Origin: Candidatus Krumholzibacteriota bacterium
Lineage (GTDB): Bacteria; Krumholzibacteriota; Krumholzibacteriia; Krumholzibacteriales; WJIX01
Direction of reading: 5' to 3'
Assembly (NCBI GenBank): GCA_034520215.1
Contig: JAXHNR010000001.1
Span: 1,416,560-1,480,559, forward strand
Length of the DNA stretch: 64,000 nucleotides
Part shown: positions 36,834 through 46,800 of the stretch, one piece after another
Layout: each line of letters begins with the position of its first letter
Position numbering within the stretch: position 1 is the stretch's first letter
Program-made: the position numbers and the translations under genes
The notes under the pieces: generated by a model
Databases searched by the model: none
What the model saw: the letters and a program-made list of their open reading frames with translations, nothing else
Told to the model about the DNA's origin: nothing

Positions 36834-37799
36834 TTAATCCTCATCTCCGAAGGCGGTTGAGTCGGGTAATACAGTCACACTGAATGTGTCAACATCCAGC
36901 CGGTAGCGGAGAATCCGATCGGGAACTATGACTTCGGGTTTAACAGTGTATGTGCCTGTGGTAACGGAATTTATATTAAGAATAATAGAAATGTCAGAAG
37001 GAACAATCTCGTCGACAAACTCCTCGCGCCCTTCAACTGTAATAGACGCGGCGGGAGGTGAACATTTTATCTCGAGGTTCCGATTATCCATTAGAATTGT
37101 AGGTGGAATATTGGCGATTTTTCTTGATTTAAGCTTACATATTTCAAGTTCGACAAGAACCTTTTCCGGCTCCACCGTAATTTTGTAATCTTGCGCGTGT
37201 AAATCCACAAGTTCCTTGACGACGCCGGTTCTGTTCCTTATATCGATCTCATTAGTGGATAAAAAATGAATCTCTTCCACGATCGTCGAAGCACCCCTTA
37301 TTAATACCTTTTCAGGGATAATAACCGGATCCCCGGCGATAAATCTATCTTCGGTTATTTCACCGTTATACGCTAACCTGACGGGAACATCCTTTGCCAG
37401 AACCTTCTGAAGATTTAACTCAACGAATTTGGGATTATCAACCGATAGATTTATGCGGCTTATATCTTCCGAAGTTTCTATTATATTTGAGGAAAGGGGT
37501 ATATTGATCCATCCTTTCCTCACAGAAGGAAGATCCACAACACCTTTAATATTCCCGAAAAATCTCAATTTTATCAATTTGGCTCTTTTTTCATTTATAG
37601 TTATTTCCACAAAATCAGGAATATCGTTTACTACGACAAAACTATCCGGTATACCGGCAAGCTCCAGAGGCACATTGAAAGTCTGTTCCTCAATATTTTG
37701 AGCGGTAACGTGAATCCAGATAAAGATCGCTAAAATTACAGATATAATCTTTGCCTGGTAGCTGTATTTAAATAGCCTGATAAGTTTCTTTGTGTTCAA
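36834..37799 (-). CDS. YbbR-domain membrane protein (CdaR-like)
   Basis: 321 residues. One N-terminal membrane segment (AKIISVILAIFIWIHVTA) then repeated YbbR domains. In Firmicutes YbbR (CdaR) regulates the diadenylate cyclase CdaA and is encoded beside it. No cyclase gene lies here; the neighbour is a cell-wall amidase, to which it is linked by a TTGA overlap (TTG start on the amidase stop). The link to c-di-AMP is therefore only suggested by the family and by the PgpH-like protein at 28607. Confidence 0.85.
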   Translation of the reverse strand: MNTKKLIRLFKYSYQAKIISVILAIFIWIHVTAQNIEEQTFNVPLELAGIPDSFVVVNDIPDFVEITINEKRAKLIKLRFFGNIKGVVDLPSVRKGWINIPLSSNIIETSEDISRINLSVDNPKFVELNLQKVLAKDVPVRLAYNGEITEDRFIAGDPVIIPEKVLIRGASTIVEEIHFLSTNEIDIRNRTGVVKELVDLHAQDYKITVEPEKVLVELEICKLKSRKIANIPPTILMDNRNLEIKCSPPAASITVEGREEFVDEIVPSDISIILNINSVTTGTYTVKPEVIVPDRILRYRLDVDTFSVTVLPDSTAFGDED

Positions 37800-39148
37800 T
37801 TATGCTCTAACTCCTTCCCGCTAATCCGAAGTTTCTGATCCGGACGAATAATCGAATTCTCATCAAGATTATTAAGAGCGCGGAGCTTTTCTACCGGCAG
37901 GCCATATTCGCGGGAGATGCTCCAGAGGGTTTCTCCCCTTTTAACAATATGCTCAATATAACTCTTCTCACGTATAACTATATAGGGTGGAACATTTGAT
38001 CTGAGGAAGGAGATTACACCTTCTCCGATTGAAAAAGCGATTTCTCTTAGAACACTTCTCTTTCGAAGCAATTTCACATCTCCGTAATTCGATAGAAAAG
38101 CTGATTCTACAAGAATTGAAGGCATAGCTATTGATCTTAAAACAACAAAATTCGCCTGTTTAACATTCCTGAATGGTAAAGAGCTTACTCGTTTCATCTT
38201 TTCCGCCACACATTCCGCCAGAATAGAACTCTTCTCCAATACATCATTCTTCGTAAGGTCAAGCAGAATTGACTGCACATCATCCTCGAGATAATTATTC
38301 CTGTTCCCGAGCTCAAGCAGAAAGTTTTCTCTTTCAGCAACTGCCTGCGCGTTTTTATCCGTAGCTCCGTCGAGTGACAGGAAATAGATTTCGGAACCGC
38401 GCGCCCGGCTGTGGTGGTAAGCGTTCAGATGTATACTTACAAAACAATCTCCGCCGTGGCTTCTGGCAATTTCTATTCTCTTGCCCAACGCGACATTATA
38501 ATCTCCCTCTCTTGTCAATATCGCTTTAAATCCCTTGGTTCTATTGATGAATCCGGCAAGGAATTTAGAGATTTCGAGTACAATATCCTTTTCCTTGTCT
38601 CCATACTTTGAACAAGCACCCGGCTGACTGCCTCCGTGTCCGGGATCAATTATAACAATTCTGTCTCCGCTGGCAGCAATCCGGTTTACTTTATCCTTTT
38701 TCCTTTTAATCTCCTCGTTTGAAAAGGATTTCTCGAGATCGAAGACTATCCTGTGCGGATGGTTCTTGAACGGTTTTAGCGCGAAATGATTATACCCCGT
38801 CTTTCCAGGCAGATCAAAAACAACCTGAGCGCCGGAACGAAGCCGGTTTAGCCTTATCCTGTCTACTGCCCTGTCCTCAACCTCGATATCCTTTAATCCT
38901 GAGGAAAATTTGCTGCCCGGAATATCAATCGCTATTCTGTGGGGACCGGTGAGTTCTCTAACTCTGTATGTCGATTCGCCGCTCATATCCAGGACTATTC
39001 TTATATGGTCGGGGGCTGTCCAGTAACGAATTTTTCTAACTTCTAGATTGCGGGAAAGGAGAGGGGGAACCGAAGAATCAGCGTGCGGGGGAAAAAAAGC
39101 GCACAATATCACAAAGATAAAGAACACCTTATTCAGCTTGAGATCCAT
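37796..39148 (-). CDS. N-acetylmuramoyl-L-alanine amidase with AMIN and LysM domains
   Basis: About 450 residues from the Met at 39148 (MDLKLNKVFFIFVILCAFF, a signal peptide). An AMIN domain (about 40-130, HRIAIDIPG, HRIVFDLEKS) targets division sites. The Amidase_3 domain follows (IIDPGHGGSQPG, SIHLNAYHHSRARGSE, ILVESAFLSN), with zinc ligands from the first His, Glu and later His. A LysM domain closes it (VKRGETLWSISREYGLP). It cleaves the bond between muramic acid and the stem peptide, probably during daughter separation. It lies downstream of an M23 peptidase, which in other bacteria activates or partners such amidases. Confidence 0.92.
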   Translation of the reverse strand: MDLKLNKVFFIFVILCAFFPPHADSSVPPLLSRNLEVRKIRYWTAPDHIRIVLDMSGESTYRVRELTGPHRIAIDIPGSKFSSGLKDIEVEDRAVDRIRLNRLRSGAQVVFDLPGKTGYNHFALKPFKNHPHRIVFDLEKSFSNEEIKRKKDKVNRIAASGDRIVIIDPGHGGSQPGACSKYGDKEKDIVLEISKFLAGFINRTKGFKAILTREGDYNVALGKRIEIARSHGGDCFVSIHLNAYHHSRARGSEIYFLSLDGATDKNAQAVAERENFLLELGNRNNYLEDDVQSILLDLTKNDVLEKSSILAECVAEKMKRVSSLPFRNVKQANFVVLRSIAMPSILVESAFLSNYGDVKLLRKRSVLREIAFSIGEGVISFLRSNVPPYIVIREKSYIEHIVKRGETLWSISREYGLPVEKLRALNNLDENSIIRPDQKLRISGKELEHN

Positions 39149-39252
39149 GATAATTACATAGTCCTTCAAACAACAATTTACGAAGAGTTTATTTGCTTCC
39201 CGTATGGTATACAAGAAAAATCGAAATAATATTTTAATATTTAAAGGGCCAG

Positions 39253-40170
39253 CTATTCAAAATAGGAATCCTCGGGAATAATATAATTAAGGGGATTTCT
39301 ATTTGTCCCCCTGAAAACAACCTCGTAATGAAGATGTGAGCTCGTTGATCTGCCCGTATTTCCTACAAGACCAATTACTTCACCTCTTTTTACGAGCTGC
39401 CCCCTCTCTACAAGCAGTTTTGATAAATGAGCGTATTTAGTTTCAAATCCAATCCGGTGATTAATCTCCACAACGAGTCCGAACCCACCGTTTTTTTCCG
39501 CCATTGTTACAACACCATCACCCGTGGCTTTTACAGGAGTGCCGTTTCTGGCACAGAAATCAACTCCCTCATGCGTACAAAGCCGTCCCGAGAAAGGATC
39601 CATCCTTGAACCAAAACCGCTTGAGACAAATCCTCCTTTAAGAGGACGTATACTCGGCGTACAATCTCTTACCTTCTTTTCTTTATTAAGAATAGCCGTT
39701 ATTTTCTTATAATTTTCCAGCTCCAGTTTGGATTTACGGACCAGCTTGGCCAGTTTTTCCCTGCTTGAATCGGATAAAAACCCGTCACCGTTCCCCCTCC
39801 TATTCATACCCCTGTAATTAGGACCTCCTACACCTGCCTCCCAGACATCTTTTGACAACGGATCCATGCCGGCAAGCATCCTTACCCTGTTTTGGACTTC
39901 AAAATTCTTATCCATTCTCTTCTCAAGAGCTGTTACCCTTATACTGTATTGATTAAGCTTACCCTTAAGCCTCAAGTTACGGCTCCTCAAATCAGCTATT
40001 TCTGAATTCCTTCTGGCGGTGTCGGCATATTTTATACCTGAAGAAACAAATAGAACTGTAAGGGCTAGAAGAAAAACTATAGTAAATACAGCAAATCCCC
40101 TATGTATTCTTATCGTTTTTACCCCCGAATTTCCCCTTCGGAGATATAAAAATGTCAAATATTTATCCAT
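39253..40170 (-). CDS. M23-family peptidase with coiled coil (EnvC/NlpD-type)
   Basis: 305 residues. A membrane anchor (FAVFTIVFLLALTVLFVSS), a coiled coil (RRNSEIADLRSRNLRLKGK) and a C-terminal LytM/M23 domain: HEGVDF supplies the first ligands, HLHYEV the last, so the zinc site is intact. It is therefore probably an active endopeptidase or an amidase activator. No SD precedes the ATG at 40170, which is unusual here. The amidase gene follows it by about 100 bases, and a probable promoter is at 40215-40243. Confidence 0.88.
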   Translation of the reverse strand: MDKYLTFLYLRRGNSGVKTIRIHRGFAVFTIVFLLALTVLFVSSGIKYADTARRNSEIADLRSRNLRLKGKLNQYSIRVTALEKRMDKNFEVQNRVRMLAGMDPLSKDVWEAGVGGPNYRGMNRRGNGDGFLSDSSREKLAKLVRKSKLELENYKKITAILNKEKKVRDCTPSIRPLKGGFVSSGFGSRMDPFSGRLCTHEGVDFCARNGTPVKATGDGVVTMAEKNGGFGLVVEINHRIGFETKYAHLSKLLVERGQLVKRGEVIGLVGNTGRSTSSHLHYEVVFRGTNRNPLNYIIPEDSYFE

Positions 40171-40214
40171 AGTTTTAAAAAAGTGCCAAAAAAAAGTCTT
40201 TATTCCTTTAAATA

Positions 40215-40243
40215 AACTTAAGTTTGTTGAAAAACAGTGTCAA
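40215..40243 (-). promoter_or_regulatory. Candidate promoter of the M23-amidase-YbbR run
   Basis: Minus strand TTGACA (40238-40243) and TAAGTT (40215-40220), 17 bases apart. The -35 is perfect and the -10 is weak. Confidence 0.5.
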
Positions 40244-40311
40244 TCATAAAAGTGCAAACAATATTCCAGTTATACCCACCATAAAGTAAAATACTTTCTT
40301 TCATATAAAGG

Positions 40312-40338
40312 AACGGACAGAGGTGACCTCTGCCCGTT
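40312..40338 (-). terminator. Terminator of the sigma factor gene
   Basis: A 12-bp stem with one G-U pair (AACGGGCAGAGG with CCTCTGTCCGTT on the minus strand) lies about 28 bases after the sigma factor stop. The following U-run is weak (CCTTTAT). Confidence 0.6.
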
Positions 40339-40365
40339 TCTTTACAACATCAGCCAATAATCTTA

Positions 40366-41223
40366 TTAATCTTCCACATACCCTTCAAGGTATTTACTGC
40401 GCGTAACGTGGCGTAGCCTGGTAATAGCTTTTTCCTTTATCTGACGGATTCTTTCTCTGGTAAGGTCCATCTTTCTGCCAATTTCCTCAAGGGTCAACGG
40501 TTCTTCTCCCGTAAGTCCGAAATACATTACAAGGATCTTTCTTTCTCTTTCCGTAAGTGTATCCAGGGTCTTACACATGTCTTTGCCCAATGAATTATCA
40601 TAGGTCATTTTATCCGCTGATTCCTGATTATCATCCACGAGGTAATCAACAAGAGAATTCTCGTCAGGATCATTATTGAAAGAAGTATCAAGAGAAAGAT
40701 GACTGTTCGCTATCTTCATCGTATTTCTGACTTCTTCAACAGGAAGATCAAGTTCCTCGGCTATTTCATCAACTTCCGGAGAACGGCCGAGTTGCTGATC
40801 AAGCTGTCTTGATACCTTCCCAATACGGTACAACGTTCCCGCTCTGTTAAGAGGCAATCTCACAATACGTGACTGCTCAGCCAGAGACTGCAGCATAGCC
40901 TGTCTTATCCACCACACCGCGTAGGATATAAATTTGAATCCACGGTTCTCATCAAATCTGTGAGCGGCTTTTATCAAACCGAGGTTTCCTTCATTGATAA
41001 GGTCGGCAAGGGAAAGACCCTGATTTACATACTGCTTAGCTATTGAAACAACAAAACGCAGATTAGCTTTGACCAGCTGATGAAGTGCTTCCTGATCTCC
41101 CTCTCTTATTTTTCTCGCCAGTCTCTTCTCATCTTCTCTCTTCAGCAAAGAAGTATTGTTGATTTCCTTAAGATACAAATCCAGACTTCTTTCCCCGAGA
41201 TAATCCTTCTTTTTGTAGTACAA
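40366..41223 (-). CDS. rpoD: Primary-type sigma-70 factor (RpoD/SigA family)
   Basis: 285 residues: a compact primary sigma factor without the long N-terminal region 1.1, like those of Bacteroidetes. It has region 1.2 (DLYLKEINNTSLLKREDEKRLA), region 2 with LRFVVSIAKQYVNQGLSLADLINEGNLGLI and the RFDENRGFKFISYAVWWIRQA motif, region 3, and region 4 with TLEEIGRKMDLTRERIRQIKEKAI. It directs housekeeping transcription, though a second group member cannot be excluded. The start is a TTG at 41223 with AAGGAG before it. A strong promoter lies 220 bases upstream, giving a long leader. Confidence 0.93.
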   Translation of the reverse strand: MYYKKKDYLGERSLDLYLKEINNTSLLKREDEKRLARKIREGDQEALHQLVKANLRFVVSIAKQYVNQGLSLADLINEGNLGLIKAAHRFDENRGFKFISYAVWWIRQAMLQSLAEQSRIVRLPLNRAGTLYRIGKVSRQLDQQLGRSPEVDEIAEELDLPVEEVRNTMKIANSHLSLDTSFNNDPDENSLVDYLVDDNQESADKMTYDNSLGKDMCKTLDTLTERERKILVMYFGLTGEEPLTLEEIGRKMDLTRERIRQIKEKAITRLRHVTRSKYLEGYVED

Positions 41224-41644
41224 TTAAATCTCCTTAGGTATAAAATCCTGATCATTTTTTTCTGTCTGATTTACCGGCTACTTACCCCTTCTTATCATCT
41301 TATCCCCAGAAATTTGTGTCTTAACTTTCTAACTGGTTCAGATAACTGAATAATTAGTTTATATAAGGTGGGATGTTATTCCGGCTTTACTTTCTCTAAC
41401 TACCTACTCAAAGTTAAAAACATATTCCTGACACCATCGAAATCACAGTGTACACTAAGCCGCAGATTTTGTCAAGCCCCAATATCCAAAATTAAAGGTA
41501 TTTAAAAGTGGACTGCAGCTTTTTAAAGTATATTATGTAAATAATCTTCTTTTTTTCTTGATATTACTCGATATTTCTTGTTAATGCTTACATCCCAGAA
41601 ATAAATTGCCCACCTTCTGAAATAATCCGCCATTTATATTCATT
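41224..41644. other. AT-rich spacer holding the sigma factor leader
   Basis: The minus-strand promoter at 41447-41475 leaves about 217 bases of leader before the TTG start. The remainder, to the stop of the coiled-coil gene (41645), is very AT-rich. No stable fold or RNA gene was recognised. Confidence 0.5.
41447..41475 (-). promoter_or_regulatory. Strong promoter of the rpoD-like gene
   Basis: Minus strand TTGACA (41470-41475) and TACACT (41447-41452), spacing 17. Confidence 0.7.
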
Positions 41645-41983
41645 CTATTTATTTTCAGATTCACCGGACTCATTTCCACCTATATCTTTTATATCCTGTA
41701 TCTCCTTTTCCTTTTGTTTCAATTTATCTTCCAGATCAGAAATTTTTGAGACAAGGGAACGGACTTTCTCGTTGTCGGCGGTTTTATTTCCCCTGTGTCC
41801 TTCAACCGAAATGAGATGATATATTTCACCTCCAAGCTGAGACATCACATTCTCAATAGATCTGTTCAAACCGGTTATCTCAATTTTCCTCTTCCCAATC
41901 TTTGCCACCTCGTCGGTTTTATCATAAGCGGTCTCATACCATTCTACAAAATTCTTCCTTACTTTGTTCCATAAAGAATCCAT
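41645..41983 (-). CDS. Small cytoplasmic coiled-coil protein, unknown function
   Basis: 112 residues. No signal peptide or membrane segment. The C-terminal third is a charged coiled coil (SLVSKISDLEDKLKQKEKEIQDI). The N-terminus (NKVRKNFVEWYETAYDKTDEV) and the middle VMSQLGGEIYHLI recall short proteins of unknown function in candidate phyla. AAAGGAG before the ATG at 41983 supports translation. It is divergent from lpxH. No family is recognised. Confidence 0.7.
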   Translation of the reverse strand: MDSLWNKVRKNFVEWYETAYDKTDEVAKIGKRKIEITGLNRSIENVMSQLGGEIYHLISVEGHRGNKTADNEKVRSLVSKISDLEDKLKQKEKEIQDIKDIGGNESGESENK

Positions 41984-42111
41984 TTAAAATCTCCTTTCAT
42001 AATAAAATTAAAGCACAGCTTGATTCATAATGTTGTTTTTACTTGATGTTTATTCTAAACTCTACCATATATCCAATATTATGTCACGCTCATTTAATGG
42101 AGGATATTCTA

Positions 42112-42870
42112 TTGAGTGAACCTGTTTTTTTTATTTCTGACACACACCTCAGGTATCACAATACCGGAGAAAAGGAAAAAATAAAAAAAAGAAAACTCTT
42201 CAAATTTTTCAAGGAAATAAGAGGAGCTTCCAGACTCTATCTTGTAGGTGATATCTTTGATTTCTGGTTTGAATATAAAAGCTGCATTCCAAAATTTTAC
42301 ATGGATATTCTATACAATCTCAGAATGCTCCAGGAATCAGGAACTTCAATTTATATAACAGGAGGAAATCATGATTTCTGGCTCGGTTCCTTTATAGAAG
42401 AAGAGATGGGACTCAAGATTCTTCCGCAAATATCCACTCACAAGGTTCAGGGACGAATCATTACAATAACTCACGGAGACACACTGATGCCCGGTGATCA
42501 TAAATACAAATTTTTAAAGAAAATAATCAGAGGACGTCTGGTGATAAAAGTAGCCGGGATAATTCCTCCGGGAATCCTTTATAAATTTGCCGGCTGGTTT
42601 TCATCGACAAGCAAGGATTTTACCGAAGGTAAAACAGAATACTGGGCAAACAGACTCGCCGATACTGCCGAAGATTCCTTCTTTAAATGGGGGAATGATT
42701 CGTTCATTATGGGTCATATACACAAACCGGTGGTAAAATATTTCGGAAACAGAATATTCGTTATTCTGGGTGACTGGGAAAATCACTTTTCCTATTTACG
42801 TCTTGAAAACGGTAAGTTTGCGGCCGGCAATTATAAAGGGGAGGGGAACACGTTAATCGAGAACCGGTGA
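42112..42870 (+). CDS. lpxH: UDP-2,3-diacylglucosamine diphosphatase
   Basis: About 252 residues from a TTG at 42112, which has GGAGG 8 bases before it. An ATG at 42097 and another at 42043 are also in frame but have no SD. Metallophosphatase motifs are complete: ISDTHL, GDIFDFW, GGNHDFW, HGDT and GHIHKP. LpxH removes UMP from UDP-diacylglucosamine in lipid A synthesis, so the organism makes a Gram-negative outer membrane. It converges on the PorV-like gene, whose end overlaps it by 40 bases. Confidence 0.93.
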   Translation: MSEPVFFISDTHLRYHNTGEKEKIKKRKLFKFFKEIRGASRLYLVGDIFDFWFEYKSCIPKFYMDILYNLRMLQESGTSIYITGGNHDFWLGSFIEEEMGLKILPQISTHKVQGRIITITHGDTLMPGDHKYKFLKKIIRGRLVIKVAGIIPPGILYKFAGWFSSTSKDFTEGKTEYWANRLADTAEDSFFKWGNDSFIMGHIHKPVVKYFGNRIFVILGDWENHFSYLRLENGKFAAGNYKGEGNTLIENR

Positions 42871-43754
42871 CTATTGCCCAGGTTGAAATCTATGGGCATG
42901 AACGCGTAGTCAAATCTCAGGCGGTCATAGACAACGCCAAATCCCATCGTCGCGCCTTGAGAATAATACCCGCTCTTATAACCAAACCTTACCGCCAGAG
43001 ATTCCTTGTAGAAATATTCCATTCCCAGAAGAAGTTTCTCATCCGTATCGTTGGAGTAGAGAAAATCCCCGGAAAGAGTAACCTTGCCCTTCATCCACCT
43101 TTCTTCGGCTTCGTACGCCACTCCCAATCGTGTCTGAAATGGCGGATAAAACTTCTCCTCAACAAATTTCGCCTGCGGGCCCAGATTCAAGAGAGAAGCG
43201 GCGAATGTCATCCCTTCTATCCTGCTCCTGTGAATAACCCCTAAATCGACAGCCCATCCCGTCGCGGATTCAAAGTCTATTCTCTGGTAAAGAAGTTTGG
43301 CGGACATTCCAGCCGAGAGATCGGGCAGTATATCCCTGCCATAACCAACTGAAGCGCCCAGGTCGTATGGAGAAAAAGTTCCATCAGGGGCTACTGTGGG
43401 AAAATTGCCCCGTCTTTCGAGGTCCCCATAATAGAGACCCGTGAAATTGAACCCAACAGCGCCTCCAAACATCTCATTGGCAATACTTACCTGTTCGAAA
43501 CGAATACCCATAAGCCATTCTGAATGGGTTACATTCAATTCAACTTTCTCTATACCGGCTAAACCCGCCGGGTTATAGTGCATCCCTGTCACGTCATCGG
43601 CTACTGCTGTGAAGGCTTCACCCATACCGCTGGCTCGGGCGCCGTTACCAAGTCTTAAGAAAAGAAAACCGCTTGTGCCGGGTTCGCCGGCTCTTAGAGT
43701 ATGCGCGGAGAACAGCATTAGTATTACAGTTAGAGCAGCTTTTAACCGGATCAT
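42831..43754 (-). CDS. PorV/PorQ family outer-membrane protein
   Basis: 307 residues with a signal peptide (LTVILMLFSAHTLRAG). The family signature starts near residue 28: FLFLRLGNGARASGMGEAFTA, then DDVTGMHYNPAGLAG. These barrels include PorV, the shuttle that helps type IX cargo reach the attachment complex, and PorQ. A strong GGGAGGG precedes the ATG. The protein is encoded next to an M6-like sorted protein (43878-47204), which makes a role with sorted cargo more plausible, though the rest of a type IX system is not in this window. Confidence 0.88.
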   Translation of the reverse strand: MIRLKAALTVILMLFSAHTLRAGEPGTSGFLFLRLGNGARASGMGEAFTAVADDVTGMHYNPAGLAGIEKVELNVTHSEWLMGIRFEQVSIANEMFGGAVGFNFTGLYYGDLERRGNFPTVAPDGTFSPYDLGASVGYGRDILPDLSAGMSAKLLYQRIDFESATGWAVDLGVIHRSRIEGMTFAASLLNLGPQAKFVEEKFYPPFQTRLGVAYEAEERWMKGKVTLSGDFLYSNDTDEKLLLGMEYFYKESLAVRFGYKSGYYSQGATMGFGVVYDRLRFDYAFMPIDFNLGNSHRFSINVFPSPL

Positions 43755-43877
43755 TTTCCCTCCCGTGTATATATAATAATCTAATCTATCAATTCAGCCT
43801 GTCAACTCATTAAATACGCTTCGCTGAATAAAAAAACACCCTGCTCAGCGCTTAAACAGGCACCGCCGGAGCCGGCA

Positions 43878-46800
43878 CTATCTTACAACGGCAAATTTCT
43901 TCGCGTCACTCCAGCTCTCCCCGCCCGCTTTTATTTCCATATAACATATATATATTCCACTCACCAGACCTTCAACAGGAACACTTGCTTCAAATGGAAC
44001 TCTATTCCCGCTTGAATAGGAGTGCGTCCTGTTTATTCTAAGAATTCTCTCACCTTCGATATTAAGAATATTAATTTCAACTTCAGCATGCGAAGAGATA
44101 GAAACGCGTACAGTCAGATTCTGTGATTCTACGGGATTCGGATAGCAGATAAAAGTCTCTTTATCAATTACTTCCTCCACTGTTAGAGAGGCTTCAGAAG
44201 CTGACTGCCTGGAGCTTCCTGAAATATCGTGACGGTAAAATGACCATCCTCTGTCATTGAAAAAATGATTGCCGGTATTGTAACAAACAGCGCTTGATTT
44301 ACCTGAAACCGAATCGACGCTTACGCTATTAACACCTTCCACAAGATCTGTTCTTCCCGTAATAAATATGCTGAGATTATCTTCATCGTCCTTAAAGAAA
44401 GCCGGAGTTTCCAAGCCGGAGCCGGCCCCTGTAATCGGCCACCCCGCCAGGCGGTCAGAATCTGACTCATAAGCGTGGAGGTTCCCCGCGATATTGAAGA
44501 TAACCTCGCATTCTCCGTCTCCATCTACATCTTCGATTAAGGGTTGAGAATATTCATCCTGTAAACAAGCGAATGCCGCCGCCTGGTCACCTATCGAAAC
44601 AGGCCAGTCCCCTTTCAATACCCCAAACCCCGTAAAAAGAAAAAGATTTTCTCTGTCATGCGCCGCCGTTTCGAGGATGCCGTCTCCGTCAATATCTTCT
44701 AAGGAAGGCGTAGACATAACGTTATCGTTCTCATATAACTTTATCTGTCCCTTTACCGGACTGAAATATAATAGACCGGTTCCCGGTATGGAAACAACCA
44801 GTTCATCAGAACCGTCACCGTCAATATCCCCCGAGGAAGGGGTCAGCAAAGAACCTTCAGCAACCGGACAATGAAGTTCTCCGTATATATCAGTCGAAAA
44901 ATCCCCGGCGCCGCCGAATCTTACAATACACACGTTTGCATTTGAACCGCTTCGCGTCAAACATAAAAAGCCCGGAGAACCGTTTACGTAAAAAGCGGTT
45001 GGGTTTGATATCAACTCTCCGCCGGCAAAAGCAGCTCTTAAGACTCCGTCGCCTATTTCATCACTGCCTTCAATATCAACTGATGAACCGACTATATTCA
45101 TAAATACGCTGTCTTGATCTGAGGAGAGCACAAGCAACTCCTTTAATGTGTCGCCGTCAGCTTCCATCATCATAGGAAAAGAAATTATTGTATCTGGGAT
45201 CTCAAGCGAATGTGATGTGGCATCGACATCAATATTAAAGGGGTTTCCAAGAGCGTCGAGGGCGTATAAATTACCTCCGCGGGAAACGGCGAATATTTCC
45301 ATTATACCGTCGCCATCTATATCTGAGACGACTGGAGAAGTTTTCCATACCGCTCCGGGAAATTCGTTGAGTCTGGTTATTCTGTCTGTCCATCCAGCCG
45401 CTCCGGCATCGGAAATCAGATATACAAGTCCGGTATCGGCAGTAACGATCATATCTATTCCGCCGGACAAATTTACGTCAGCTGGGATCGGAGAATGGCC
45501 CCGGACCAAACCTTCAAACTCTACTGATTCTCCATTAAATAAATGCCCGAATGAGAGCAGAAAATTCATTTTGTACCCTGTATCAGAAATATCAGTAATG
45601 TTAATTCCTGACTTAACTCCGAAATTTCCGTCTGATGAGGGTGTCGTGTTTTCACCGAAGCTGTCGTTGTTTCCCATTCTGAATGAGTCATAATGACTTC
45701 CGAAAGCATTAGTGCCGCCGGGGCGGTCCAAATCCTCTATGCCGTCGGCTTCTTCAAGGTCAACTCCCTTAAGCAATACGTTGTTATTTATATTAACTTC
45801 ATTTAAAATGGCTTTTTGAATCATTCTTTCATCCACGTGCCATATCATCAGCCCGCTTCCGGTGTCATATTTCCTTACCTCTTGACCATATCTAATAACC
45901 TTAGTATAGGGATTAGTCTCGGGAGTCAGATAGAAATCAAACTCAGCATCCGTGAGTGTATCGGCATTCTGAGGAAATCCGTAAAGTGTTTCCCCCATAG
46001 CTATGATCCAATCAGTCGTATCGACGTCAGCAAAATCGAGAAATCCGTTAAAGTTCCTGTCATGAACCCTGTTTACGATCAAAAAGTACTCCGACGGGCT
46101 CAAATTCACCTTAACCATCTGTGTATCAACAGAGGGAATAGAATTAATGCTCTCGAGTTCCACTCTGCTGTCATCTTCTATTATAACGGGTTCGACCCAA
46201 CCCATAAGATATCTGTTAAAAGCGGACGGAAACGCGGGCACAAAACCGAGCCCATTATAAAGACCATAGGACATCAGCCCGAAATTTCCTATACCCTGTG
46301 AATCAGGATAACCTGAAGGTGTTGAATCATAGAGGGGTACTAATCCAAGTCGTTTGGCAAACTGATAGGCATATATTCCGAGAGATCCGAATGTATAACC
46401 ATCCTGAGAAGATTCTTCCGGGAGTATAAGTAGATTATCAATGTAAAAACCGCCTCCGACCCCGGGGTCATCCGTAGGGATACCGGGCGCGTCAAGAGTG
46501 TCCATGGCAACTTCTTCCATCTCTTCCGGATCTATGAATCCCGACCATAATTGTGACGGAGAATCTCCAAAAATATCTGTCTCCCGGCCGGGCCCCGCGT
46601 GGATAAGAGCAAAGGCGTCATAAATCGAAAAATCTATCTCTGAGTCAGTAGAATCAACTGCCTCTATCATCATTTCAACCATCTTTGACGCCCAGGCCTG
46701 ATCATCTCCGCCGTAGTATTCCTCAGGCCGGCTGAGCTGAATTACTTCGCCTCTCAAATCGCAGTCAAGCTTGAAAAGGCCTCGGGAGGCGCCATGATAA

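Noticed and set aside
39253-40190. Sigma54 promoter before the M23 peptidase (TTGGCAC)
   Set aside because: The -12 GC element is missing at the required distance; a sigma70-type candidate fits better.
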